Source: Paraburkholderia silviterrae (GTDB lineage: Bacteria > Pseudomonadota > Gammaproteobacteria > Burkholderiales > Burkholderiaceae). From it: DNA of 64,000 nucleotides. The stretch lies in contig NZ_SMRP01000010.1 of the NCBI RefSeq assembly GCF_004353915.1, positions 106,417 to 170,416 on the forward strand. The letters are read 5' to 3'. Each line of letters starts with the position of its first letter. Position 1 is the first letter of the stretch. Below are positions 16,021 to 24,331 of this stretch, in pieces. The notes beneath the pieces were generated by a model that worked only from the letters and a program-made list of their open reading frames with translations, did not search any database and was not told where the DNA came from. Made by a program: the position numbers and the translations under genes.

Positions 16021-18471
16021 ATGAATGACCTTTCCCGCCCCCGCGACGCCGCGCGGGCTTCTCGTCTTGCACGCGCAGTCGATCGCTGCGCGGATGCGAT
16101 TATCCGGAACCGGCGTTATCTGCTCGCGCTGTGCATCGCGGTGACGCTTGCCTTTGGCTGGTCCGCGACGCGCCTGCGACTCGACCCCGGGTTCAACAAG
16201 ATGATCCCGATGGAACACCCATACATGCAGGTGTTCAACCGCTACGCCAGCGCCTTCCCCGGCGCGAACACGATTCTCGTGAGCCTGCGCTGGAAGGGCA
16301 AAGGCGACATCTACAACCAGCCGTTCATGGACGAGCTGCGCCACGCCACCGACGACGTCTTCTTCATCCCCGGCGTGAACCGCTCGCGCGTGTTCTCCCT
16401 GTTCACGCCAAACGTGCACTATACCGAGGTCACCGAAGCGGGCTTTCGCGGCGATGTGGTAGTGCCGGGCCAGTTCAGCAGCGCCAATCCGGACGATCTC
16501 GCCAAGGTGCGCCGCAACGTGGCGCGATCCGGCCAGATCGGGCAGCTCGTCGGCAACGACCTGAAGTCGGCGCTGATCCGTGCGGAGCTGCGTGAGGACG
16601 ATCCTGCCACCGGCAAGCGTCTCGACTACGGCAGCGTCGCCCGTCAACTGGAGCAGATCCGCGCCAGGTACTCGAATCAGGATGTCGAGGTCAACATCAT
16701 TGGCTTCGCGAAGCTCGTGGGCGACGTGGAGGCCGGCATCGGCGGGGTGATCGGCTTTTTCACGCTGGCGTTTCTCGTGACGGGCGCGCTGCTGCTCGTC
16801 TACACGCGCTCGCCCAAGACCACGCTGCTCGCGCTCCTGATCGCGCTGTTCCCGGTGGTCTGGCTGCTGGGCGCACTGCCGATCCTCGGGTTGGGCATCG
16901 ATCCGATGTCGATTCTCGTGCCGTTCCTGATCTTCTCCATCGGCGTCTCGCACGCCGTGCAGATGACCAATGCATGGAAGCAGGCGCTCGTCGCCGGGAT
17001 GTCGCCGGTCGAGGCGGCGCGCGATGCGTTCCGCAAGCTGTTCGTGCCGGGCACCGTTGCACTGCTCACGAACGCACTCGGTTTCATGGTGATCATGCGC
17101 ATCAAGATCGATATCGTTCGCGAGCTGGGCATCACCGCGTGCCTTGGCGTGCTGCTGATGATCGTCACCAACAAGATCTTCCTGCCGATCCTGTTGTCGT
17201 ACACCCAGCTCGAAGCCCGCACGCTCGAGCTCGCGCGGCGCAGCGCGGCGGCGGGCGGCAGCCGCTTGTGGCGGGTCGCCGCGAGCTTCGCGCGCCCCGC
17301 GCCGGCGCTGGGGATTTTCGTCGTGGTGCTCGCGCTGCTCGCTTTCGGCGCGCAGGAGTCGCGCAAGCTGCAGATCGGCGACATCGGTTCGGGGGCGCCG
17401 GAGCTGCGCAGCGATTCGCGCTACAACGTTGACAACGCCGCCATCACTCGCCAGTACAACATTGGTGTCGACTTGCTGTCCGTCATTGTGGAGACGACCG
17501 GCTTCGACGACGCGTGCCTGCACTACCCGGTGATGAGCACGATCGAGCGCTTCGAAATGCAGATGCGCGGCGTGGCGGGCGTGCAGTCGGTGGTGAGCGT
17601 GCCGTCGCTCGCGAAGGTCTCGATTGCCGCGTTCAACGAAGGCAACCCGCGCTGGGGCGCGCTGCCCCGCTCGGCCGACGGCCTCACGCAGGGCGCGAGC
17701 GGCTTCGACCCCGACAACGGCATGAACACGGAGAACTGCCAGGCGATCCAGGTGCAGATCTACACGGAGAATCACGAGGGCCAGACAATCGCGCACATCG
17801 TGGACGAGATCAAGCGCTTTGCCGCCGAGGACGCCACACAAGGCGTGGCGTTCCATCTCGCGGGCGGCAATGTGGGCGTGATGGCGGCGACCAACGAAGC
17901 CGTGGCCGACGCCGAGATCGCCATGCTGCTCTCGATCTTCGGGGCCATCGCGCTGCTGTGCTTCGTGACGTTCCGCTCGTGGCGCGCGGTGCTCTGCATC
18001 ATCGTGCCGCTCACGCTCGTCTCCATTCTCTGCAACGCGGTGATGGCGAAGCTCGGCATCGGCCTGAAGGTCGCCACGCTGCCGGTCATCACGCTCGGCG
18101 TGGGGGTGGGCGTGGACTACGGTATCTACCTCTACGAGCGGCTGCAGCACGAGGTGCGCGCGGGTGCGAGCCTGCCCGCGGCGTTCGGCGAAGCCATGCG
18201 CCAGCGCGGCACGGCGGCGCTCTTCACGGCGGTGACCATGTTTATCGGCGTGGGCAGCTGGGCTTTCTCGGCGCTCAAGTTCCAGGTGGACATGGGCGTG
18301 CTGCTGGCGTTCATGTTCCTCGTGAACCTGTTCGGCGCGGTGTTCCTGCTGCCCGCGCTCGCGGCATGGCTCGGTGTCGAACGCGCGGAGCGGCGCAGGC
18401 TGGCAGATTCGCCGGAGCGCGACGTGCCGGTCCACGGGTACGCCGCGGCGGAGCCGGATCAGTCGCTGTAA
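16021..18471 (+). CDS. RND-superfamily transporter, MMPL family
   Basis: An 816-residue inner-membrane protein with two repeated units: TM1 (YLLALCIAVTLAFGWSATRL, about residues 38-57), a large periplasmic loop, then a block of five TMs, all repeated. The second half shows VITLGVGVGVDYGIYLYERL, the Gly/Asp-rich proton-relay helix typical of MMPL/RND proteins. The family exports or moves lipids and hydrophobic compounds using the proton gradient. It forms an operon with the preceding YCF48-like gene and ends at a strong bidirectional terminator. With the DUF1302 barrel and DUF1329 protein to the left it could form a trans-envelope system; direction of transport and substrate are unknown. Confidence 0.9.
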   Translation: MNDLSRPRDAARASRLARAVDRCADAIIRNRRYLLALCIAVTLAFGWSATRLRLDPGFNKMIPMEHPYMQVFNRYASAFPGANTILVSLRWKGKGDIYNQPFMDELRHATDDVFFIPGVNRSRVFSLFTPNVHYTEVTEAGFRGDVVVPGQFSSANPDDLAKVRRNVARSGQIGQLVGNDLKSALIRAELREDDPATGKRLDYGSVARQLEQIRARYSNQDVEVNIIGFAKLVGDVEAGIGGVIGFFTLAFLVTGALLLVYTRSPKTTLLALLIALFPVVWLLGALPILGLGIDPMSILVPFLIFSIGVSHAVQMTNAWKQALVAGMSPVEAARDAFRKLFVPGTVALLTNALGFMVIMRIKIDIVRELGITACLGVLLMIVTNKIFLPILLSYTQLEARTLELARRSAAAGGSRLWRVAASFARPAPALGIFVVVLALLAFGAQESRKLQIGDIGSGAPELRSDSRYNVDNAAITRQYNIGVDLLSVIVETTGFDDACLHYPVMSTIERFEMQMRGVAGVQSVVSVPSLAKVSIAAFNEGNPRWGALPRSADGLTQGASGFDPDNGMNTENCQAIQVQIYTENHEGQTIAHIVDEIKRFAAEDATQGVAFHLAGGNVGVMAATNEAVADAEIAMLLSIFGAIALLCFVTFRSWRAVLCIIVPLTLVSILCNAVMAKLGIGLKVATLPVITLGVGVGVDYGIYLYERLQHEVRAGASLPAAFGEAMRQRGTAALFTAVTMFIGVGSWAFSALKFQVDMGVLLAFMFLVNLFGAVFLLPALAAWLGVERAERRRLADSPERDVPVHGYAAAEPDQSL

Positions 18472-18477
18472 TAAAAA

Positions 18478-18509
18478 AGCAGTGGCCGTGGTGTCCCACG
18501 GCCACTGCT
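18478..18509. terminator. Bidirectional Rho-independent terminator
   Basis: A perfect 14-bp stem (AGCAGTGGCCGTGG and its complement) with a TGTC loop separates the convergent MMPL gene (stop 18471) and aldolase gene (stop 18557). A run of six A residues on the left supplies the T tract for minus-strand transcripts; the plus-strand side has only a short T-rich tail. Confidence 0.9.
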
Positions 18510-18556
18510 TCATTACGAACGGGACGTCGCGTCCCGTATTGCTTCCCGCCTGCCGG

Positions 18557-19588
18557 TCAAGCCGCGATTCCGCGTTCCCGGGCAAGGGTGAGCGCAGTGT
18601 CTTCGATCATGTCTTCCTGTCCGCCGACCAGACGCTGCCTGCCCAGTTCGACAAGAATGTCACGCGCCGGAATCGCGTATTTGGCTTCCGCACGCTTCGC
18701 AAACAACAAGAAGGACGAATAGACGCCGGCGTAGCCCAGCGTCAGTGCGTCGCGATCGATGCGGATCGGCGCGTCCATGATCGGCAGCACGAGGTCTTCC
18801 GCCACATCCGAAATCGAGAACACATCGACGCCGGTCTCGATGCCCATGCGATGGCAGACCGCGACGAAAACCTCCAGCGGCGTGTTGCCGGCGCCCGCGC
18901 CGAGTCCGGCTGCGGCCGCATCGATGCGGTTTGCGCCTGCCGCCACGGCAGCCACCGAGTTGGCCACGCCCATCGCAAGATTGTGATGCCCGTGAAAGCC
19001 GAGTTCCGTTTCTGGCTTGAGTTGCTGGCGAACCCGCGAGATGCGCGCCGTCACGTCCTCGGGCAGCATGTAGCCGGCAGAGTCGGTGATGTAAATGCAA
19101 TTGGCGCCATACGATTCCATCAGCTTCGCCTGCCCGACGAGCTGCTCGGGAGACGACATGTGCGCCATCATCAGGAAGCCTACGGTATCCAGTCCAAGCT
19201 TGCGCGCGAGCCCGATGTGCTGTTCGGACACGTCGGCTTCCGTGCAATGCGTGGCGACGCGGATCGTATGCACGCCGAGATCATGCGCCATGTGAAGGTG
19301 TTCGACGGTGCCGATGCCCGGCAGCAGCAGGGCGGAGACCTTCGCACGCTTGAGTTCGGGAATGACCGCGCTCAGGTAGGCCTCGTCGGTGTGCGACGGG
19401 AAGCCGTAGTTGACCGAGGCGCCGCCCAGCCCGTCGCCATGCGTGACCTCGATGAGCGGCACGCCGGCGGCGTCGAGCCCTTTCGCAATCGAGCGCATCT
19501 GGTCAAGAGAAATTTGATGCCGCTTCGGGTGCATACCGTCGCGCAGCGTCATGTCGTGCAGTGTAATGGGAGTCCCCGCGAGAGACAT
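18557..19588 (-). CDS. mhpE: 4-hydroxy-2-oxovalerate (4-hydroxy-2-oxoacid) aldolase
   Basis: A 343-residue class II pyruvate aldolase of the MhpE/BphI/DmpG/HsaF type. It cleaves 4-hydroxy-2-oxoacids to pyruvate plus an aldehyde that is channelled to the partner dehydrogenase. The N-terminal TLRDGMH places Arg16, Asp17 and His20 exactly as in the active site of BphI, and the metal-binding HxH lies in GFHGHHN (His199/His201). A communication domain with the C-terminal helices is intact. AAGGAG lies 6 bases before the ATG. It follows the dehydrogenase gene by 10 bases on the minus strand. In steroid pathways this pair finishes HsaD-derived 2-hydroxyhexadienoate; in other pathways it serves catechol meta-cleavage. 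Confidence 0.93.
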   Translation of the reverse strand: MSLAGTPITLHDMTLRDGMHPKRHQISLDQMRSIAKGLDAAGVPLIEVTHGDGLGGASVNYGFPSHTDEAYLSAVIPELKRAKVSALLLPGIGTVEHLHMAHDLGVHTIRVATHCTEADVSEQHIGLARKLGLDTVGFLMMAHMSSPEQLVGQAKLMESYGANCIYITDSAGYMLPEDVTARISRVRQQLKPETELGFHGHHNLAMGVANSVAAVAAGANRIDAAAAGLGAGAGNTPLEVFVAVCHRMGIETGVDVFSISDVAEDLVLPIMDAPIRIDRDALTLGYAGVYSSFLLFAKRAEAKYAIPARDILVELGRQRLVGGQEDMIEDTALTLARERGIAA

Positions 19589-19598
19589 GGTCAGCTCC

Positions 19599-20501
19599 TT
19601 AAGCAGCCGCCGTCTGCGCGGCGGCGATCATTTGTTCAGCAAAGACTTCGGCGGTGCGCGCAGCAGCGGCGGTCATGATGTCCAGGTTGCCGGCGTATTT
19701 CGGCAGATAGTCGCCGAGGCCTTCCACCTCCATGAACACGGACACGCGGTTGCCATCGAACACAGGGCCGTTCTTGAGCGCATAGCCCGGTACGTAGCGG
19801 CGTACCTCGTTCACCATCGTGTGCACGGATGCCGTGATGGCCTCGACATCGGGCGCGTCTTCGGTCAGGCAGTGAATCGTGTCGCGCATGATCAGCGGCG
19901 GCTCCGCCGGATTGATGACGATAATGGCCTTGCCCTTTCGCGCACCGCCGATCTGCTCGATGGCGCTTGCCGTGGTGCGCGTGAACTCGTCGATGTTGCG
20001 ACGCGTGCCGGGCCCGACCGAGCGCGAAGACACCGTCGCGACAATTTCGCCGTAGGCGACCGGCTGCACGCGCGAAACCGCATAGACCATCGGAATCGTC
20101 GCCTGGCCGCCGCAGGTCACCATGTTGACGTTCATCTCGTTGCGGCCGAGGTGTTCGGCGAGGTTCACGGGCGGCACGCAGAACGGCCCGATGGCGGCCG
20201 GTGTCAGGTCGATCATGCGCACGCCGAGCGCGGTCAGCTTGTCGGAGTTCGCCTGATGCACATAGGCGGAAGTCGCATCGAACGCAATGCGGATCTGGTC
20301 CTCGGCCACAAAGGGCAGCAGGCCGTCCACACCCTTGTCCGTGGTCTTCAGGCCGAGCTCCCGGGCGCGGGAGAGGCCCTCCGAGGCCGGGTCCACGCCG
20401 ACCATCCACACCGGATCGAGCACGCTCGAGCGGCGCAATTTGTAGAGCAGATCGGTACCGATGTTGCCGGGCCCGATCAGTGCACACTTGATTTTGTTCA
20501 T
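19599..20501 (-). CDS. mhpF: Acetaldehyde dehydrogenase (acylating)
   Basis: A 300-residue partner of the aldolase (MhpF/BphJ/DmpF/HsaG family). It converts acetaldehyde or propionaldehyde, NAD+ and CoA to the acyl-CoA. The Rossmann motif CALIGPGNIGTDL is at residues 6-18, the catalytic cysteine is Cys130 in NMVTCGGQATIPM, and the dimerisation part VINPAEPPLIMRDT follows. AGGAAA lies about 10 bases before the ATG. The aldolase and dehydrogenase are expected to form a channelling complex. The operon begins with an SDR gene 57 bases upstream. Confidence 0.93.
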   Translation of the reverse strand: MNKIKCALIGPGNIGTDLLYKLRRSSVLDPVWMVGVDPASEGLSRARELGLKTTDKGVDGLLPFVAEDQIRIAFDATSAYVHQANSDKLTALGVRMIDLTPAAIGPFCVPPVNLAEHLGRNEMNVNMVTCGGQATIPMVYAVSRVQPVAYGEIVATVSSRSVGPGTRRNIDEFTRTTASAIEQIGGARKGKAIIVINPAEPPLIMRDTIHCLTEDAPDVEAITASVHTMVNEVRRYVPGYALKNGPVFDGNRVSVFMEVEGLGDYLPKYAGNLDIMTAAAARTAEVFAEQMIAAAQTAAA

Positions 20502-20558
20502 GGCGGATATTTCCTGTTAGACAAAACGTACGGAACATGGGCCGACGTCATAAGGCTT

Positions 20559-21329
20559 TCAGGCGTTGGCTGCGCCGAGATACGCCGGGCGCTCACCGCC
20601 GCCTTCGAGGCGGAAATTCGTGCCCGACGCGTAAGCGGCCAGCGGCGAAGCAAAAAAGAGGCATGCAGAGGCCACGTCGTCCGGCGTAGCGAGCCGGCCG
20701 GCCGGAATCGTCTTGCTGATGGCGTCGAGTGCGGCCTCGTCGCCGTAGTGTCCGCTGGTGGCGGAATCGGTTTGCACGAGACTCGGGCTCACCGCGCAAA
20801 GGCGCACGCGCGGTGCCCATTCCACTGCCAGCGAGGCGACCGCATTCACGATCCCTGCCTTTGCAGCCCCATAGGCGGCGGTGCCGGGCGACGGGCGCGA
20901 GGCGCTGACGCTGCCGATGAACAGGATCACGCCGCCGTCTTCCTGCTGCTGCATGATCACGTTGGCACGTTGGGCCAGATCGAGGGGCGCAATGAGATTG
21001 AGGTGGATGATCGCCGCGGTGAAGCGCGGCGAGGCATCGGCTGCTGCGACGAATGGCGATCCGCCCGCATTATTGACCACGATGTCGAGACGTCCCGTCT
21101 CGGCCACAATGCCGGCGAGCATTGCATCGATCTGTCCGATGTCGCGCAGGTCCGCTGCGATAAACGTGGCGGTCTCGCCCGCGGCGCTCGGGAGCGTCTC
21201 CGGTGCGGAGCGGCCGCATACGAAGACACGTGCCCCGGCCTCGAGATAACGCTCGGCGATCCGGCGCCCGATGCCTTTGGTCCCCCCTGTCACCAATACC
21301 GTCTTGCCGCAGAAGTTCAGCGTCGTCAT
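20559..21329 (-). CDS. SDR-family oxidoreductase, first gene of the aldolase operon
   Basis: A 256-residue classical SDR. It has the cofactor motif TGGTKGIG (residues ~15-22), the NNAGG strand, the catalytic Ser in GSVSAS and the active site YGAAK (Tyr-x3-Lys). A GGAG box 7 bases before the ATG supports the start. It heads the SDR-mhpF-mhpE operon and is divergent from the C-C hydrolase gene across 143 bases. Position suggests it oxidises or reduces a hydroxylated ring intermediate of the same pathway. The substrate is not deducible from sequence. Confidence 0.88.
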   Translation of the reverse strand: MTTLNFCGKTVLVTGGTKGIGRRIAERYLEAGARVFVCGRSAPETLPSAAGETATFIAADLRDIGQIDAMLAGIVAETGRLDIVVNNAGGSPFVAAADASPRFTAAIIHLNLIAPLDLAQRANVIMQQQEDGGVILFIGSVSASRPSPGTAAYGAAKAGIVNAVASLAVEWAPRVRLCAVSPSLVQTDSATSGHYGDEAALDAISKTIPAGRLATPDDVASACLFFASPLAAYASGTNFRLEGGGERPAYLGAANA

Positions 21330-21472
21330 TGCGAGTCTCCGTTGTTGTACCCGCGGATGATAGTCGCCGCGGGAATTTTCATCGTAGTCCGAAAGGGTGA
21401 TGCCGCGCCGTGCGAACTGCGGCGATGATGCACTCGAGCTTCATGCACGAGCGACGACGGAGGCAAGCAACG
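21330..21472. promoter_or_regulatory. Divergent promoter region between the SDR operon and the hydrolase operon
   Basis: 143 bases separate the two divergent start codons. An interrupted palindrome CCCGCGG-N10-CCGCGGG lies at 21350-21373, a plausible operator able to control both directions. I did not find the ATTAGGGAA box here. No confident -35/-10 pair was identified. Confidence 0.35.
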
Positions 21473-22309
21473 ATGACCACACAGACGACAGTTCCGAACG
21501 GATTTTTCACCGACACGCCCGGCGGCCTGCGGCTGCATCATTTTGAAGTGGGCACGGGAACGCCCGTCGTCTTCATTCACGGCAGCGGCCCGGGTGCAAG
21601 CGGGTTCAGCAATTTCAAGCATAACTATCCGCACTTTGCGGCTGCCGGCTATCGCACGATCGTGGTGGATCTGCCGGGCTATGGTCAGTCGTCGAAGCCA
21701 ACTGACGTGGCGTACACACTGGACTTCTTTGTGGGCGCACTGCGTGCGCAACTGGAGGTGCTGCGCGTGGGGCGGGCGGTCCTGCTCGGCAACTCGCTGG
21801 GCGGTGCGATTGCGCTGAAGTACGCGCTCGATTATCCGGACGATGTCGAAAGCCTGATCATGATGGCGCCCGGGGGCGTCGAGGACCGCGAGACGTACTT
21901 CCGGATGGAGGGCATCCAGCGCATGGTGTCCCTCTTTACGAGCAGGCAAATGAATCGCGACACGATGCGCGAGTTGCTCCAACTGCTGGTCTTCGACAAT
22001 TCGCTGGTGAGCGACGCGCTGGTCGAAGAGCGGATGCGGGTGTGCGAGCAGCAGCCGGCCGAGGTGTTGTCGACCATGAGCGTGCCGAACCTGACCGACG
22101 CATTGCCTGAGCTGCGCTGCCCGGTCCTCGGGTTTTGGGGAACCGAGGACCGCTTCAATCCGGTCGGCGGCGCCCTCAAATTCCTCGACCGGTGCAAGAA
22201 CGCGCGCTTCGTGCTGCTCAACCGCTGCGGCCATTGGGTGATGGTCGAGCATCGCGACTACTTCAACCAGGAATGCGTGAATTTCCTCGCAGCAGCCGGG
22301 AATCGATGA
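21473..22309 (+). CDS. Meta-cleavage-product C-C hydrolase (HsaD/BphD/MhpC-like)
   Basis: A 278-residue alpha/beta hydrolase. The oxyanion region IHGSGPGASGFSNFKHN is diagnostic for hydrolases acting on ring meta-cleavage products. The catalytic triad appears as Ser108 (GNSLGG), Asp226 (GTEDRFNP) and His254 (CGHWVMVEH). HsaD acts on the ring-opened steroid 4,9-DSHA; BphD and MhpC act on biaryl or phenylpropionate products. A GGAGG box 9 bases upstream of the ATG supports the start. The ring-opening extradiol dioxygenase that should feed it is not in this window. It is the first gene of a unit continuing into etfB and etfA. Confidence 0.87.
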   Translation: MTTQTTVPNGFFTDTPGGLRLHHFEVGTGTPVVFIHGSGPGASGFSNFKHNYPHFAAAGYRTIVVDLPGYGQSSKPTDVAYTLDFFVGALRAQLEVLRVGRAVLLGNSLGGAIALKYALDYPDDVESLIMMAPGGVEDRETYFRMEGIQRMVSLFTSRQMNRDTMRELLQLLVFDNSLVSDALVEERMRVCEQQPAEVLSTMSVPNLTDALPELRCPVLGFWGTEDRFNPVGGALKFLDRCKNARFVLLNRCGHWVMVEHRDYFNQECVNFLAAAGNR

Positions 22310-22393
22310 TCGGCGAAATCACGGCGAGAAAGACGTGAGGCCGTATTGCGCCAACGCCGCACGGATGGCGGTGGCGGGACACAGGAGTTGCAA

Positions 22394-23143
22394 TTGAAGA
22401 TCGTAGTGCCAGTGAAGAGAGTGGTCGACGCGAATGTGAAGGTCGGCGTGAAGGCGGACAAGACGGGAGTCGACATCGCCAACGCGAAGATGTCGATGAA
22501 CCCGTTCGACGAGATCGCGATGGAAGAGGCGGTGCGCCTGAAGGAAGCGGGCGTGGCGACGGAGGTGATCGCGGTGTCGGCGGGCGTCGCGCAGTGCCAG
22601 GAGACGCTGCGCACGGCGCTCGCGCTGGGCGCGGACCGCGCGATTCTGATCGAATCGAACGAAGACCTCCAGCCGCTCGCAGTGGCGAAGCTGCTGCGCT
22701 CGATCGTCGAGAAGGAAGAGCCGCAACTGGTGATCCTCGGCAAGCAGGCGATCGACGACGATAACAACCAGACCGGCCAAATGCTGGCCGCGCTCGCCGG
22801 TCTGCCGCAGGCGACGTTCGCATCGAAGCTGAGCGTTGCCGACGGCAAGGCGACAGTGACGCGGGAAGTGGATGGTGGCGCGCAGACGCTGTCGCTCACG
22901 TTGCCTGCGGTGGTCACGACCGACTTGCGCCTGAATGAGCCGCGCTACGTGACACTGCCCAACATCATGAAGGCCAAAAAGAAGCCGCTGGAAATCGTGA
23001 CGCCAGCGGATCTTGGCGTCGATGTCACGCCGCGCCTGAAGACACTGAAGGTTGCCGAGCCGCCGCAGCGCAGCGCGGGCATGAAGGTGCCGGACGTGGC
23101 GACGCTGGTCGAGAAGTTGCGGCTGGAAGCCAAGGTCCTATAA
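22394..23143 (+). CDS. etfB: Electron transfer flavoprotein beta subunit (TTG start)
   Basis: A 249-residue EtfB. The start is a TTG at 22394 giving LKIVVPVKRVVDANVKV, which matches the usual EtfB N-terminus; AGGAG lies 6 bases before it, while the longer in-frame ATG at 22346 would add an atypical leader. Conserved features include MSMNPFDEIAMEEAVRLKEA and the KQAIDDDNNQTGQMLA segment. Together with EtfA it carries electrons from flavin dehydrogenases to ETF:ubiquinone oxidoreductase. Its place in the island suggests it serves pathway-specific acyl-CoA or ring dehydrogenases. Being a second, pathway-dedicated Etf copy is likely but needs the rest of the genome. Confidence 0.93.
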   Translation: MKIVVPVKRVVDANVKVGVKADKTGVDIANAKMSMNPFDEIAMEEAVRLKEAGVATEVIAVSAGVAQCQETLRTALALGADRAILIESNEDLQPLAVAKLLRSIVEKEEPQLVILGKQAIDDDNNQTGQMLAALAGLPQATFASKLSVADGKATVTREVDGGAQTLSLTLPAVVTTDLRLNEPRYVTLPNIMKAKKKPLEIVTPADLGVDVTPRLKTLKVAEPPQRSAGMKVPDVATLVEKLRLEAKVL

Positions 23144-23167
23144 GAGCGAAGCACGGAGGCGAACGAG

Positions 23168-24100
23168 ATGACGATTCTGGTAATTGCCGAGCACGACAAC
23201 GTGTCGATCAAGGGCGCGACGTTGAACACAGTGGCGGCCGCGCTGAAGATAGGCGGTGACATTCACGTGCTGGTGGCAGGGCATCAGGCCCAGGCGGCGG
23301 CCGACGCGGCGGCGAGGGTCCAGGGGGTTGCGAAGGTGCTTCTCGCCGACGCACCGCAACTGGCCGATGGCCTGGCGGAAAACCTCGAGGCGACGGTGCT
23401 GAGGATTGCAAAGGACTATTCGCATATCCTCGCGCCGGCGACCGCTCACGGCAAGAACATCGCGCCGCGCGTGGCCGCAAAGCTCGACGTCGCGCAGATC
23501 AGCGAGATCACCGCCGTTGATTCGCCCGACACGTTCGAGCGCCCGATCTATGCGGGCAATGCGATCGCGACGGTGCAGTCGGGCGACGCCATCAAGGTGA
23601 TCACGGTGCGCACGACGAACTTCGACGCCGTGGAGGCGCAGGGTGGCAGCGCGCCGGTGGAGACGCTCGAGGCGGCGCCCGCTGCAGGAACCTCGGCGTT
23701 CGTGAGCCGTGAAGTGACCAAGCTCGACCGTCCAGAGCTGACGTCGGCCGCGATCGTCGTGTCGGGCGGCCGGGGGCTGGGCAGCGGCGAGCACTACACC
23801 GCGTTGCTGGAGCCGCTGGCGGACAAGCTCGGCGCAGGGCTGGGCGCGTCGCGCGCGGCGGTGGATGCGGGTTACGTGCCGAACGACTTCCAGGTCGGGC
23901 AGACCGGCAAGATCGTTGCACCGCAACTGTACGTCGCCGTGGGCATCTCGGGCGCCATTCAGCATCTCGCGGGCATGAAGGACTCGAAGGTGATCGTCGC
24001 GATCAACAAGGATCCGGAGGCGCCGATTTTCAGCCTGGCGGACTACGGCCTCGTCGGCGACCTGTTCACGCTCGTTCCCGAACTGTCGGCTGCGCTCTGA
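23168..24100 (+). CDS. etfA: Electron transfer flavoprotein alpha subunit
   Basis: A 310-residue EtfA, partner of the preceding EtfB. The C-terminal FAD-binding signature is complete: VVSGGRGLGSGEHY, GASRAAVDAGYVPND, VGQTGKIVAPQLYVAVGISG and AINKDPEAPIFSLADYGLVGD. GGAGG lies 8 bases before the ATG. The gap to etfB is 24 bases, so they are co-transcribed. A terminator follows before the next gene. Confidence 0.95.
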   Translation: MTILVIAEHDNVSIKGATLNTVAAALKIGGDIHVLVAGHQAQAAADAAARVQGVAKVLLADAPQLADGLAENLEATVLRIAKDYSHILAPATAHGKNIAPRVAAKLDVAQISEITAVDSPDTFERPIYAGNAIATVQSGDAIKVITVRTTNFDAVEAQGGSAPVETLEAAPAAGTSAFVSREVTKLDRPELTSAAIVVSGGRGLGSGEHYTALLEPLADKLGAGLGASRAAVDAGYVPNDFQVGQTGKIVAPQLYVAVGISGAIQHLAGMKDSKVIVAINKDPEAPIFSLADYGLVGDLFTLVPELSAAL

Positions 24101-24277
24101 GCCCGCGCTCTTGCCCGTATCATTCGGCCTGCCAACCTTCTTCAGAGCACCATCAGCAACTGGCCCACGACTATCTGAGCACGCTGCGGCCGGTCTGAGC
24201 CAGCCGCCGGCGGCCGTTGGGTCATCCGTGCAGTCACGCCAGCAGCGCAAGACGATGCAAACGCTGGGCACGCTCGA

Positions 24278-24298
24278 AATGCCGGCTTCGCCGGCATT
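24278..24298 (+). terminator. Rho-independent terminator after etfA
   Basis: A 9-bp stem AATGCCGGC/GCCGGCATT with a TTC loop is followed by a T-rich tail (CTCCATTTCTACTTTCTTTT). It ends only 34 bases before the ATG of the downstream FAD dehydrogenase, so that gene must either rely on read-through or on a promoter inside this 231-base gap. Confidence 0.75.
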
Positions 24299-24331
24299 CT
24301 CCATTTCTACTTTCTTTTCATTCCACCCGCC

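Noticed and set aside
15754..18585. 943-codon open frame on the minus strand opposite the MMPL gene
   Set aside because: It is rich in Arg, His and Glu without any domain, and lies wholly opposite a well-supported transporter; GC-rich third positions create such antisense frames.
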